DNA of 9,952 bases, from positions 1 through 9,952 of the forward strand of contig JAMOSA010000215.1 in assembly GCA_027063325.1 (NCBI GenBank). The letters run 5' to 3'. This DNA comes from Campylobacteraceae bacterium. Lineage in GTDB: Bacteria > Campylobacterota > Campylobacteria > Campylobacterales > Sulfurovaceae. Below, one piece after another: positions 1 through 6,352 of the stretch (position 1 is its first letter; the number at the start of each line of letters is the position of its first letter). A program made the translations under genes and the position numbers. Below the pieces are notes generated by a model. That model saw only the letters and a list, made by a program, of their open reading frames with translations. It did not search any database and had not been told where the DNA came from.

Positions 1-870
1 CTATACACATAGGACAGATGCTAAAGGTACCAGTAGATACATATATGCCAAACAAAACTACCTTAAAAGAGCAAAAGAGTAGTAATAGTAATAAAAAGAA
101 GGTAGCATCAAAAAACAAAACCAAATCAAAAAGTGTAAAAAAAGTTGCAAAAGAGGATAAAGTTGCTAAAACAAAAGAGCAAAAGAGTACTCACAAAAAA
201 ACCAAAACAGTAAGTAAAATTTCAAAACCAAAAATAGTTGATTACAAAGTAGTAAGCGGTGATACACTCTACATAGTAGCCAAAAAACACCATACAACAG
301 TAAAAGAGGTACTTGATGCAAATAATATGAGTATAGATGATACTATACACATAGGACAGATGCTAAACGTGCCAGTAGATACATATATGCCAAACAAAAC
401 TGTATCAAAAGAGCAAAAGAGCAAAAGTATTCAAAAAACAGCTTCAAAAAAAACAGACAAAACAAAGACAAAAACAGCATCAAAGAGTGTAAAAAAAGTT
501 GCAAAACCAAAAGAGCAAAAGAGTACTCACAAAAAAACAAAGACAGCAAGTAAAACTTCAAAACCAAAAATAGTTGACTACAAAGTAGTAAGCGGTGATA
601 CACTCTACATAGTAGCCAAGAAGCATCATACAACAGTAAAAGAGGTACTACAGGCCAATAATATGAGTATAGATGACACTATACACATAGGACAGATGCT
701 AAAAGTGCCAGTAGATACATATATGCCAAACAAAACTGTATCAAAAGAACAAAAGAGCAAAAGTATTCAAAAAACAGCTAAAACCAAGACAAAAACAGCA
801 TCAAAGAGTGTAAAAAAAGTTGTAAAAAAGGATAAAATTGCCAAAACAAAAGAGCAAAAGAGTACCCAGA
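1..870 (+). repeat. Tandem repeat of LysM-plus-linker units (342 and 336 bp)
   Basis: Three direct repeat units lie head to tail inside the hydrolase gene, with equivalent points at bases 1, 343 and 679 (steps of 342 and 336 bp, both multiples of 3). The first two units are complete: LysM end, linker, next LysM. The third breaks off near 870, where a divergent LysM begins. Copies are nearly identical in bases, including silent positions: the first ~100 bases of the units at 343 and 679 differ at only two or three places. This indicates recent duplication or ongoing gene conversion. The array continues out of the left edge, so the total copy number is unknown. Confidence 0.93.
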
Positions 871-2168
871 AAGAGACCACTCCAAGAGTACATATTGTTG
901 ATGTCGGAGAGACACTGTTTGGTATTGCACTAAAGTATCACACCACCTTAAAAGCTTTGATGAAACTCAACAATATAGGCACTACATATATGATCAAAGC
1001 AGGAGACAAGCTGATACTTCCTGCTACAACATACCGAAAGAAAGAGACAACAAAGGTTGCAAAAAAAGAGGAAAAGAGAGAAGAAGAGAAGAAAATTACA
1101 AAAACAAAAGTTGCAAAAAGCAGTAAAACCCAAAAAGATCTCAATAGCAAAAAGAGTACTTCAAAGAGTAAAAAATACAAAATTGTCAAAGAGACAGTTA
1201 CAAAAACAAAAACTCATACAGTAAAGCATGGTGATACTCTGTGGCAGATAGCCAAAAACAATAAAATATCTTTAAAAGAGTTGAGAAAACTAAATGGTAT
1301 GAGTAAAAAAGATGTTATTCATACCGGTATGGTTTTAAAAGTAGGAGTTGAAAAGGTAGTAATAAGCAAAAAGATACCTGTAAAAACCAAAGTAGCAGTA
1401 GCCAAGAAAAAGGTATATAAATCAAAAACATACAAGGTAAAAAAGGGTGATACACTCTGGAAGATAGCCAAAAGAAACAAATTGTCTCTATCTGAGATTA
1501 GAAAACTAAACGGTATGAGCAAAAAAGATGTTATTCATACCGGTATGATTTTGAAGGTATCAAAACCAATTGAAGTACAAGAGAAAGTAAGAGTAGCTTC
1601 AAAAAAGAGTAAAAAGAGTATTGCAAAAAATACCAAAAAATCCAAAAAGACAAAAGTTGCCCAAAAAACTAAAACCAAAAAGGTAAAAGTAGCCTCCAAA
1701 TCCAAAAAGAGAAGAAACTCCAAAAGAAAAAATGACAAAAGAATACAAAAAGCTATCGCTATGTTAAGTGGCAGAAACTCTTCTTACAAAGGTTCTCACT
1801 CTGTAATAAGAGAAGCCAAAAAGTATCTTGGTAAAAGATATGTATGGGGAGCAGAGGGACCAAACAAATTTGACTGCTCTGGATTTACTCAGTATGTAAT
1901 GCGAAAAAGCAAGGGTGTAAAGATACCAAGAGTATCAAGAAAACAGGCATATTACGGCAAGTATGTAAGCAGAAAAAATCTAAAACCAGGAGATTTGATA
2001 TTCTTTGATACTTCAAGAAGAAGAAGAGGATATGTAAACCATGTAGGAATCTATATAGGTAACAATAAATTTATTCATGCAAGTAGTGCAAGACACAGAG
2101 TTGTAATTACATCTCTAAACAGACCATTTTATCGTTCAAGATTCAAATGGGGCAGAAGAATTAATTAA
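1..2168 (+). CDS. LysM-repeat NlpC/P60 peptidoglycan hydrolase (5'-truncated)
   Basis: Likely an exported cell-wall endopeptidase that binds peptidoglycan through LysM modules and cuts stem peptides with a C-terminal NlpC/P60 domain. The reading frame is open from base 3, and the residues before the ATG at 18 (IHIGQ) match the end of the later LysM copies, so the true start and any signal peptide lie upstream. Counting that ATG as residue 1, LysM modules sit at about 75-119, 187-231, 291-335, 399-442 and 470-514, with a partial one at the left edge. Linkers are very rich in Lys, Ser and Thr (KEQKS occurs six times, VDTYMPNK three times). The NlpC/P60 domain spans about 596-712 with the triad Cys620 (in DCSGF), His675 (in NHVGIY) and His687 (in HASS), so it looks active. 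The family assignment is firm; substrate and cellular role are inferred. A weak hairpin follows, and the next operon has its own promoter. Confidence 0.93.
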   Translation, partial: IHIGQMLKVPVDTYMPNKTTLKEQKSSNSNKKKVASKNKTKSKSVKKVAKEDKVAKTKEQKSTHKKTKTVSKISKPKIVDYKVVSGDTLYIVAKKHHTTVKEVLDANNMSIDDTIHIGQMLNVPVDTYMPNKTVSKEQKSKSIQKTASKKTDKTKTKTASKSVKKVAKPKEQKSTHKKTKTASKTSKPKIVDYKVVSGDTLYIVAKKHHTTVKEVLQANNMSIDDTIHIGQMLKVPVDTYMPNKTVSKEQKSKSIQKTAKTKTKTASKSVKKVVKKDKIAKTKEQKSTQKETTPRVHIVDVGETLFGIALKYHTTLKALMKLNNIGTTYMIKAGDKLILPATTYRKKETTKVAKKEEKREEEKKITKTKVAKSSKTQKDLNSKKSTSKSKKYKIVKETVTKTKTHTVKHGDTLWQIAKNNKISLKELRKLNGMSKKDVIHTGMVLKVGVEKVVISKKIPVKTKVAVAKKKVYKSKTYKVKKGDTLWKIAKRNKLSLSEIRKLNGMSKKDVIHTGMILKVSKPIEVQEKVRVASKKSKKSIAKNTKKSKKTKVAQKTKTKKVKVASKSKKRRNSKRKNDKRIQKAIAMLSGRNSSYKGSHSVIREAKKYLGKRYVWGAEGPNKFDCSGFTQYVMRKSKGVKIPRVSRKQAYYGKYVSRKNLKPGDLIFFDTSRRRRGYVNHVGIYIGNNKFIHASSARHRVVITSLNRPFYRSRFKWGRRIN
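1207..1560 (+). repeat. Second, older LysM duplication (216-bp period)
   Basis: The fourth and fifth LysM modules (about 1213-1344 and 1429-1560) are direct repeats with a 216-bp (72-residue) step. Both share the block encoding LNGMSKKDVIHTG, nearly identical in bases, but they differ more elsewhere than the units in the upstream array. They also belong to a different LysM subtype (GDTLW rather than GDTLY). This points to a separate and earlier duplication than the one at 1-870. Confidence 0.85.
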
Positions 2169-2169
2169 G

Positions 2170-2199
2170 AGTGCTACATAAGTACTACTCCTCCTTTTT
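2170..2199 (+). terminator. Weak terminator-like hairpin after the LysM/NlpC gene
   Basis: Arms AGTGCT (2170-2175) and AGTACT (2181-2186) pair over 6 bp with one G-U, around the 5-base loop ACATA. A run of five T lies at 2195-2199 after a 9-base gap. The stem is short and the T-run is displaced, so termination would be partial at best. The same T-run may serve as upstream promoter sequence for the next operon. Confidence 0.3.
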
Positions 2200-2243
2200 G
2201 TATTGATGTATAATTACTACAAACAGTAACTTTTAAGGAGGGG
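2188..2243 (+). promoter_or_regulatory. Possible anti-Shine-Dalgarno pairing in read-through RNA
   Basis: CTCCTCCTT at 2188-2196 can pair over 9 bases (one G-U) with the amrA ribosome site AAGGAGGGG at 2235-2243, leaving a 38-base loop. The first arm lies upstream of the predicted transcript start near 2221, so it would be present only in RNA that reads through from the upstream gene. Such RNA would have the ribosome site masked while RNA from the local promoter would not. The pairing is seen in the sequence; a regulatory role is inference, and chance is possible because any purine-rich ribosome site pairs with a pyrimidine tract. Confidence 0.3.
2195..2214 (+). promoter_or_regulatory. Promoter of the amr operon (-10 TATAAT)
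   Basis: A perfect TATAAT lies at 2209-2214, preceded by a T-run at 2195-2199 and no recognisable -35, as is usual for Campylobacterota housekeeping promoters. The predicted transcript start near 2221 gives a leader of about 27 bases before the amrA ATG at 2248, with a strong ribosome site AAGGAGGGG at 2235-2243. Confidence 0.65.
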
Positions 2244-2247
2244 CAAA

Positions 2248-2796
2248 ATGGATAAAAGAGTACTTTTGGATATTGCAAGAAAAGCAATAGAAGAGGAATT
2301 AACTGGTAAAAAATTAATAGATAGAGATGCTCTTGTAGCTAAATATCCTGAGTTATTAGAAAATGGGGCTGTATTTGTTACACTCAATAAACAAAATCAT
2401 CTAAGAGGTTGTATAGGTTCAATTATTGCTCATAGACCACTAATTGATGATTTGATATATAATGCAAAAGCAGCAGCATTTAGTGATCCCAGATTCAATC
2501 CACTAAAACCAGATGAGTACAAAGATGTATCAATAGAGTTATCTCTGCTTACTCCACCACAAGAGATACAATATACAAATATAACAGACTTGAAAGCAAA
2601 GGTTATTCCAAATGTAGATGGAATTGTACTTAGACTTGGTAATCACCAGGCTACATATCTGCCATCGGTTTGGGAACAACTGCCTACATTTGAACTATTT
2701 TTCTCAAGCCTTTGTCAAAAAGCAGGATTACCGTCAAACTGCTTAGAAGCTCACCCCGTAATTTACAGATATAGAGCCAACAAGATAGAGGAGTAG
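2248..2796 (+). CDS. amrA: AmmeMemoRadiSam system protein A (AMMECR1 family)
   Basis: Bacterial AMMECR1-family protein of 182 residues, close to the usual size for the stand-alone domain and apparently complete. The family signature LRGCIGS is at residues 52-58 with the invariant-type Cys55. Other typical blocks are AFSDPRFNPL (about 77-86), VDGIVL (123-128) and ATYLPSVWEQLP (135-146). No signal peptide or membrane segment is seen, so it is probably cytoplasmic. The start is set by the strong AAGGAGGGG site four bases upstream of the ATG. It is the first gene of a three-gene operon, with three bases between its stop and the radical SAM gene. Human AMMECR1 is a homologue. The biochemical role is not known to me, so the call rests on family and context; the gene symbol follows the AmmeMemoRadiSam naming and is less certain than the family. 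Confidence 0.92.
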   Translation: MDKRVLLDIARKAIEEELTGKKLIDRDALVAKYPELLENGAVFVTLNKQNHLRGCIGSIIAHRPLIDDLIYNAKAAAFSDPRFNPLKPDEYKDVSIELSLLTPPQEIQYTNITDLKAKVIPNVDGIVLRLGNHQATYLPSVWEQLPTFELFFSSLCQKAGLPSNCLEAHPVIYRYRANKIEE

Positions 2797-2799
2797 ATT

Positions 2800-3801
2800 A
2801 TGCAAGAGGGGTTTAGTAACTTTTATAAAAGAGAGGGCGATAGAATAGTATGTACACTGTGCAGACACTACTGCAAACTCAAAGAGGGTCAAACTGGAAT
2901 ATGTGGAGTCAATAAAAACAGTGGTGGCAGACTACAAACTTTAGTATATGGTAAAGCCGCTGCACTAAATATAGATCCAATAGAGAAAAAACCCCTCTAT
3001 CACTTTCTACCCGGTACCACTGCTTTGTCAATTGGTACAGTGGGATGTAACTTTAAATGTCCATTTTGTCAAAACTGGAGAATATCACAAACAACAATTA
3101 CAGATAACTCTACACATATAACGCCATCTCAATTAGTAGCAGCTACTATACATCACAATTGCCAAACTATTGCATATACATATAATGAGCCTACAATATT
3201 CTATCCATTTGCAAGAGATACAGCCAAATTAGCCAGAAGAGAAAAGATCAAAAATATATTTGTCAGTAACGGATTTGAATCCAAAGAAGTACTATATGAT
3301 ATGCAAGGAGTAATTGATGCATTCAATATAGATCTAAAAAGCTTCAACCCAGAATATTACAAAAAACATCTAAAGGGTTCACTAGATGGTGTTTTAGATA
3401 CACTAAGACTAATCAAAAAGCTTGGTTTTTGGCTGGAAGTTACTACACTGATAGTACCTGGAGTTAATGATACCCAAGAAGAGATTCACTCAATAGCTTC
3501 ATTTATAGCCCAAGAACTTGATCCATATACCCCATGGCATATCAGTGCATTTCACCCAAACTATAAAATGAGTGATTGGTCTGCTACTAGTATCAAAACT
3601 CTAACTCATGCTGCAAAGATAGGCAAAGAGCATGGATTGGCATATATCTATATGGGTAATGTAGCAATAGATGCTGTTACAAAATGTCCAGCATGTAGTG
3701 AAAATCTAATTACACGAAAAGGGTATATGGTAGTATCAAACAAAATAAAAAATGGTTGTTGCCCAACTTGTGGCAAAGAGATAGAGGGAGTTTGGTCATA
3801 A
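2800..3801 (+). CDS. amrS: AmmeMemoRadiSam system radical SAM enzyme
   Basis: Radical SAM enzyme of 333 residues. The CX3CX2C motif for the 4Fe-4S cluster that cleaves S-adenosylmethionine is Cys83, Cys87 and Cys90 (in CNFKCPFC). An N-terminal set Cys18, Cys21, Cys25 and Cys35 (C-x2-C-x3-C-x9-C, ending in GICGVN) is typical of this subfamily and of relatives of pyruvate formate-lyase activating enzymes. The YTYNEPTIFY block (126-135) is also characteristic. The C-terminus carries CPAC (296-299) and CCPTCG (320-325), which look like a zinc-ribbon or second metal site. The ATG is 6 bases after GAGGAG (2788-2793), which lies inside the end of amrA, so translation is probably coupled. The amrB ATG follows the stop by 10 bases. 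The reaction and substrate are unknown to me. The family call is strong because both partner genes flank it. Confidence 0.94.
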   Translation: MQEGFSNFYKREGDRIVCTLCRHYCKLKEGQTGICGVNKNSGGRLQTLVYGKAAALNIDPIEKKPLYHFLPGTTALSIGTVGCNFKCPFCQNWRISQTTITDNSTHITPSQLVAATIHHNCQTIAYTYNEPTIFYPFARDTAKLARREKIKNIFVSNGFESKEVLYDMQGVIDAFNIDLKSFNPEYYKKHLKGSLDGVLDTLRLIKKLGFWLEVTTLIVPGVNDTQEEIHSIASFIAQELDPYTPWHISAFHPNYKMSDWSATSIKTLTHAAKIGKEHGLAYIYMGNVAIDAVTKCPACSENLITRKGYMVVSNKIKNGCCPTCGKEIEGVWS

Positions 3802-3811
3802 AGGAGAAAAA

Positions 3812-4609
3812 ATGATAAGAGATGCAGGTAACAAAGGATTATTTTATCCAAACAGTTGTAAAGAGATAGAGAGTATGATAGATAGATTCAATAAGATTTT
3901 AGACAGTGCCATTAAAGACAAAAGCATACTACAATACAAACCAAAAGCTATAATATCCCCACATGCAGGTTATATATACAGTGGATTTACTGCCAATATA
4001 GCTCATAGATTGCTAAAAAACAGTGATCCCAAAAGAGTAGTAGTTATTGGACCTAGCCACCATGTATATTTTGAAGGGGTTAGTGTATCATTGGCAGATG
4101 AGTATGAGACTCCATGTAACACTCTTGAGATAGATACACAATACTCTCATCTAATGGCAAAAAAATATAATCTGATCTATATCAAAGAGGCTCACTACAA
4201 AGAGCATAGCACAGAGACACAAATGCCATTTATCAAACACTACCTGCCAAATGCAAAAGTGGTAGAGTATATATATGGCAAGATAAATTACCAAACATTG
4301 ATACCTCTTATAGAAGATGCCTTGAATCAAAAAGATACAGCAGTAGTCATCAGTACAGATTTAAGCCACTTCTATACCCTCAAAGAGGCTAAAGAGTTAG
4401 ATACCATCTGTTTAGCAGGAGTAGCAAAAGAGGATATATCAATACTTCAAAGAGGGTGTGAAGCGTGTGGAAAGATAGGAGTAGAAGCTATCATTGCAGT
4501 AGCAAAAAAGATGGGATTAAAGAGTAAAGTTTTGGATTATAGAACAAGTGCAGATACCAGTGGAGATAGCAGTAGAGTAGTTGGATATATGAGTGCTATA
4601 TTTTTATAG
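3812..4609 (+). CDS. amrB: AmmeMemoRadiSam system protein B (MEMO family)
   Basis: MEMO-family protein of 265 residues, related to non-haem-iron dioxygenases of the LigB type. Blocks seen: HAGYIYSG (51-58), GPSHH (80-84), EHSTETQMPF (131-140), STDLSHFY (181-188) and CEACGKIGVEAI (216-227). His51, His83 or His84, and His186 correspond by motif to the metal-binding histidines of human MEMO1, and Cys219 to its active-site-like cysteine. The protein looks complete and soluble. The ATG is 5 bases after AAGGAG (3801-3806), which overlaps the amrS stop, making this the last gene of the amr operon. Glutamate is mostly GAG (12 GAG to 4 GAA), a useful local reference for the different usage in hsdM. 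Family membership is firm; which metal it binds and what it does are not shown by sequence. Confidence 0.93.
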   Translation: MIRDAGNKGLFYPNSCKEIESMIDRFNKILDSAIKDKSILQYKPKAIISPHAGYIYSGFTANIAHRLLKNSDPKRVVVIGPSHHVYFEGVSVSLADEYETPCNTLEIDTQYSHLMAKKYNLIYIKEAHYKEHSTETQMPFIKHYLPNAKVVEYIYGKINYQTLIPLIEDALNQKDTAVVISTDLSHFYTLKEAKELDTICLAGVAKEDISILQRGCEACGKIGVEAIIAVAKKMGLKSKVLDYRTSADTSGDSSRVVGYMSAIFL

Positions 4610-4663
4610 TTGATTGATTTTATTTAAAAATAGGGAGTTTTAAGATAGTTTTGTTTAACATCA

Positions 4664-4705
4664 GTACTAATTTGTAATATATTATGCAAATTGGTACAAA
4701 TTTTT
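4664..4705 (+). terminator. Dyad plus T-run: amr operon terminator or operator
   Basis: Arms GTACTAATTTG (4664-4674) and CAAATTGGTAC (4687-4697) pair over 11 bp with one G-U. The 12-base loop begins with the perfect palindrome TAATATATTA. A T5 run at 4701-4705 follows, which fits an intrinsic terminator about 55 bases after the amrB stop. CAAATT occurs twice (4687-4692 and 4697-4702), so a protein-binding site upstream of the rpmB promoter is an alternative. The stem is AT-rich and its strength uncertain. The rest of 4610-4730 shows nothing else I can support. Confidence 0.5.
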
Positions 4706-4730
4706 ACTCAAAATAAAGATATATTAAGTA

Positions 4731-4745
4731 TTTTTTTTATAGAAT
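4731..4745 (+). promoter_or_regulatory. rpmB: rpmB promoter (T8 tract and TATAGAAT)
   Basis: Eight T (4731-4738) run straight into TATAGAAT (4738-4745), a typical Campylobacterota arrangement of a T-rich tract with a -10 box and no -35. Transcription would start near 4752, giving a leader of about 65 bases to the L28 start. The leader has only a weak 5-bp CAGAT/ATCTG stem (4763-4767 with 4778-4782). Confidence 0.5.
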
Positions 4746-4805
4746 GCTCCGACTCTCTAACGCAGATATATTTAATCATCTGTATATTAGATAAATTTTT
4801 ACTTC

Positions 4806-4810
4806 AAAGG
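4806..4810 (+). promoter_or_regulatory. rpmB: Ribosome binding site that fixes the rpmB start
   Basis: AAAGG at 4806-4810 is the only good ribosome site before L28. It is 2 bases from the ATG at 4813 (too close) and 8 bases from the ATG at 4819 (normal). The start at 4819 also gives the family N-terminus MSRKCQVTGKG instead of an extra Met-Ile. Confidence 0.75.
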
Positions 4811-4818
4811 CTATGATT

Positions 4819-5025
4819 ATGTCAAGAAAATGTCAAGTAACAGGCAAAGGACCTTTGGTAGGTTATAATGTTTCTCATGCTCACAACAAGACAAAGAAGC
4901 GTCAGCTTCCTAATCTTCGTACAGTAAGAGTAACACTAGAGGATGGAACACGCAAAAAGATTAAAGTTGCTGCTTCTACTCTAAGAACTATGAGAAAAAA
5001 AGCTGCTGAGGCAGAGATAGCATAA
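4819..5025 (+). CDS. rpmB: 50S ribosomal protein L28
   Basis: Ribosomal protein L28 of 68 residues, a component of the large subunit. It begins MSRKCQVTGKGPLVGYNV and continues with the conserved SHAHNKTKKRQLPNLRTVRV block (about 19-38), then an acidic-to-basic turn and a KVAASTLRTMRKK tail. It is highly basic, as expected. Only one Cys is present (Cys5), so it lacks the paired cysteines of zinc-binding L28 forms. I place the start at 4819 rather than the in-frame ATG at 4813, on ribosome-site spacing and family N-terminus. It appears to be a single-gene transcription unit with its own promoter and a strong hairpin downstream. The neighbour often seen with rpmB in other bacteria, rpmG (L33), is not here. 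The tail type is part of my reason for assigning Campylobacterota. Confidence 0.96.
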   Translation: MSRKCQVTGKGPLVGYNVSHAHNKTKKRQLPNLRTVRVTLEDGTRKKIKVAASTLRTMRKKAAEAEIA

Positions 5026-5035
5026 CTTACCTTCC

Positions 5036-5070
5036 TAATTTGACTCTATAGTTGATATAGGGTCAGATTA
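5036..5070 (+). terminator. rpmB terminator hairpin (15-bp stem)
   Basis: TAATTTGACTCTATA (5036-5050) and TATAGGGTCAGATTA (5056-5070) form an uninterrupted 15-bp stem with two G-U pairs, around the 5-base loop GTTGA. It starts 10 bases after the rpmB stop. The tail TTCTACAATTTG is T-rich but has no solid T-run, so it may act as a terminator or as an RNA-stabilising 3' end. Confidence 0.65.
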
Positions 5071-5116
5071 TTCTACAATTTGCTACTATTTACACCATTT
5101 TTTCAACCTGCAAAGG

Positions 5117-5122
5117 TATAAT
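5117..5122 (+). promoter_or_regulatory. argJ: argJ operon promoter (-10 TATAAT)
   Basis: A perfect TATAAT lies 30 bases upstream of the argJ ATG, with a T6 run at 5098-5103 upstream and no -35. The predicted transcript start near 5129 gives a leader of about 24 bases containing the AAGGGG ribosome site (5141-5146). It should drive argJ, the acyl-CoA ligase and the PAP2 gene. Confidence 0.6.
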
Positions 5123-5152
5123 CATCATAACTATTTACAAAAGGGGTTACCT

Positions 5153-6343
5153 ATGTACACTATTTTTTCACTAAAAGGTGGCATATCCAATGTAGAGGGA
5201 TTTTACTGTGACGGGGTTAATGTAGGTCTTAGACCAAACAGTGAACAAGGCGATGTAGGGTTCATACGATCCCAAATGCCTTGTCATATAGCCTCTTTGT
5301 TTACTTCAAACAGATTCAAAGCTGCTCCATTAAGACATGCCTTGCAGTATGGCAATAGTTTTGTAGGTAATTTTATACTTACCAATGCAAAAAATGCAAA
5401 TGCCATGACAGGTGAAAAAGGAGTTGAAGATATTGAGACAATTTTGGCTCAATTACCTCAAGAGGTTGATGCCAAAAATCCTATTATGAGTTCTACAGGA
5501 GTAATAGGATATAGATTACCAGTACCAAAAATTTTATCAGCATTTGCAAAGTTTGACTGGAATGCAAAAAACTCGGATGCTTTTGCAAAATCCATAATGA
5601 CAACAGATAGTTTCAAAAAAGAGTTATGTTTTGAAGTCAAATTAGAAGATAATTCCAGCTTTTTTATAGCAGGAGTTGCCAAAGGTGCTGGTATGATAAA
5701 TCCATCTATGGCAACAATGTTATGTTTTATTGCAACAGATGCTTCTATACCAAAAGAGGATATGTTACCACTACTCAAAGAGGCTACTGAACAATCATTT
5801 AACAAAATCAGTGTAGATGGTGATACATCAACAAATGACAGTATATTTTTAATGGCAAACGGTAAAAGCGGTGTGTATAACAAAGAGGCTTTTAAAGAAG
5901 CACTAAATAGACTCACATTTGAACTTGCAATGCAAATCCTAAGAGATGGAGAGGGGGCAAATAAAGTAGTAGCATTTGAGGTAAAAGGAGCCTTGAGTGA
6001 TGAAGATGCCAAAAAAGCTGCCACAGCTCTAAGCAACTCTTTACTAGTTAAGACTGCTCTATTTGGAGAAGATCCAAACTGGGGAAGAATAGCATCTACC
6101 ATTGGAGCCAGTGGTATAGAGTGTGATGAGGAGAAACTCTCTATATGGTATGATGATTTAATCATTTATGATAAAAACCACAAAGAGTTAGATCCCAAAA
6201 GAGAAGAAGAAGCATACAAGATAATGAAGCAAGAGAGCTTCAAAGTAAGATGTGATTTGGGCTTGGGAGAGGGTTCATATACCGCTTATGGGTGTGATTT
6301 GAGTTATGAGTATGTCAAAATCAATGCAGAGTATCGCACATAA
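5153..6343 (+). CDS. argJ: Glutamate N-acetyltransferase / ornithine acetyltransferase ArgJ
   Basis: ArgJ moves the acetyl group from N-acetylornithine to glutamate, closing the acetyl cycle of arginine synthesis in the cytoplasm; some members also use acetyl-CoA. At 396 residues it is full length. Diagnostic blocks: NAKNANAMTG (78-87), the oxyanion-type STGVIG (114-119), KGAGMI (177-182) followed by MATML (186-190), in which Thr188 is the nucleophile exposed by self-cleavage between Ala187 and Thr188, then DGDTSTND (222-229), DPNWGRI (307-313) and the C-terminal YVKINAEYRT. All key residues are present, so it should mature into alpha and beta chains. The ribosome site AAGGGG ends 6 bases before the ATG. 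Nine bases separate its stop from the next gene, so the two are co-transcribed. No other arg gene is in the window. Mono- or bifunctionality cannot be settled by eye. Confidence 0.96.
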   Translation: MYTIFSLKGGISNVEGFYCDGVNVGLRPNSEQGDVGFIRSQMPCHIASLFTSNRFKAAPLRHALQYGNSFVGNFILTNAKNANAMTGEKGVEDIETILAQLPQEVDAKNPIMSSTGVIGYRLPVPKILSAFAKFDWNAKNSDAFAKSIMTTDSFKKELCFEVKLEDNSSFFIAGVAKGAGMINPSMATMLCFIATDASIPKEDMLPLLKEATEQSFNKISVDGDTSTNDSIFLMANGKSGVYNKEAFKEALNRLTFELAMQILRDGEGANKVVAFEVKGALSDEDAKKAATALSNSLLVKTALFGEDPNWGRIASTIGASGIECDEEKLSIWYDDLIIYDKNHKELDPKREEEAYKIMKQESFKVRCDLGLGEGSYTAYGCDLSYEYVKINAEYRT

Positions 6344-6352
6344 GGGGTACTT

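Noticed and set aside
446..453. A8 tract in a linker as a phase-variation switch
   Set aside because: Eight bases is short for slippage control, and similar A-runs are expected from Lys-rich coding sequence.
1..870. CRISPR-like array
   Set aside because: Repeats are over 300 bp, contiguous, coding and in frame; there are no short repeats with unique spacers.
343..1738. Several reverse-strand frames rich in Leu and Phe opposite the LysM gene
   Set aside because: Lys codons (AAA, AAG) read backwards as Phe and Leu, so these are composition artefacts that only look like membrane proteins.
18..2168. ATG at 18 as the true start of the LysM/NlpC gene
   Set aside because: The frame is open upstream to base 3 and encodes the end of a LysM module; this Met is an internal LysM residue (IHIGQM) present in each copy, and no ribosome site or signal peptide is seen.
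5458..6165. Long reverse-strand frame (235 codons) opposite argJ
   Set aside because: It is the mirror of a strongly conserved gene, with no ribosome site, no known motif and low-complexity Ser/Ala/Leu composition.
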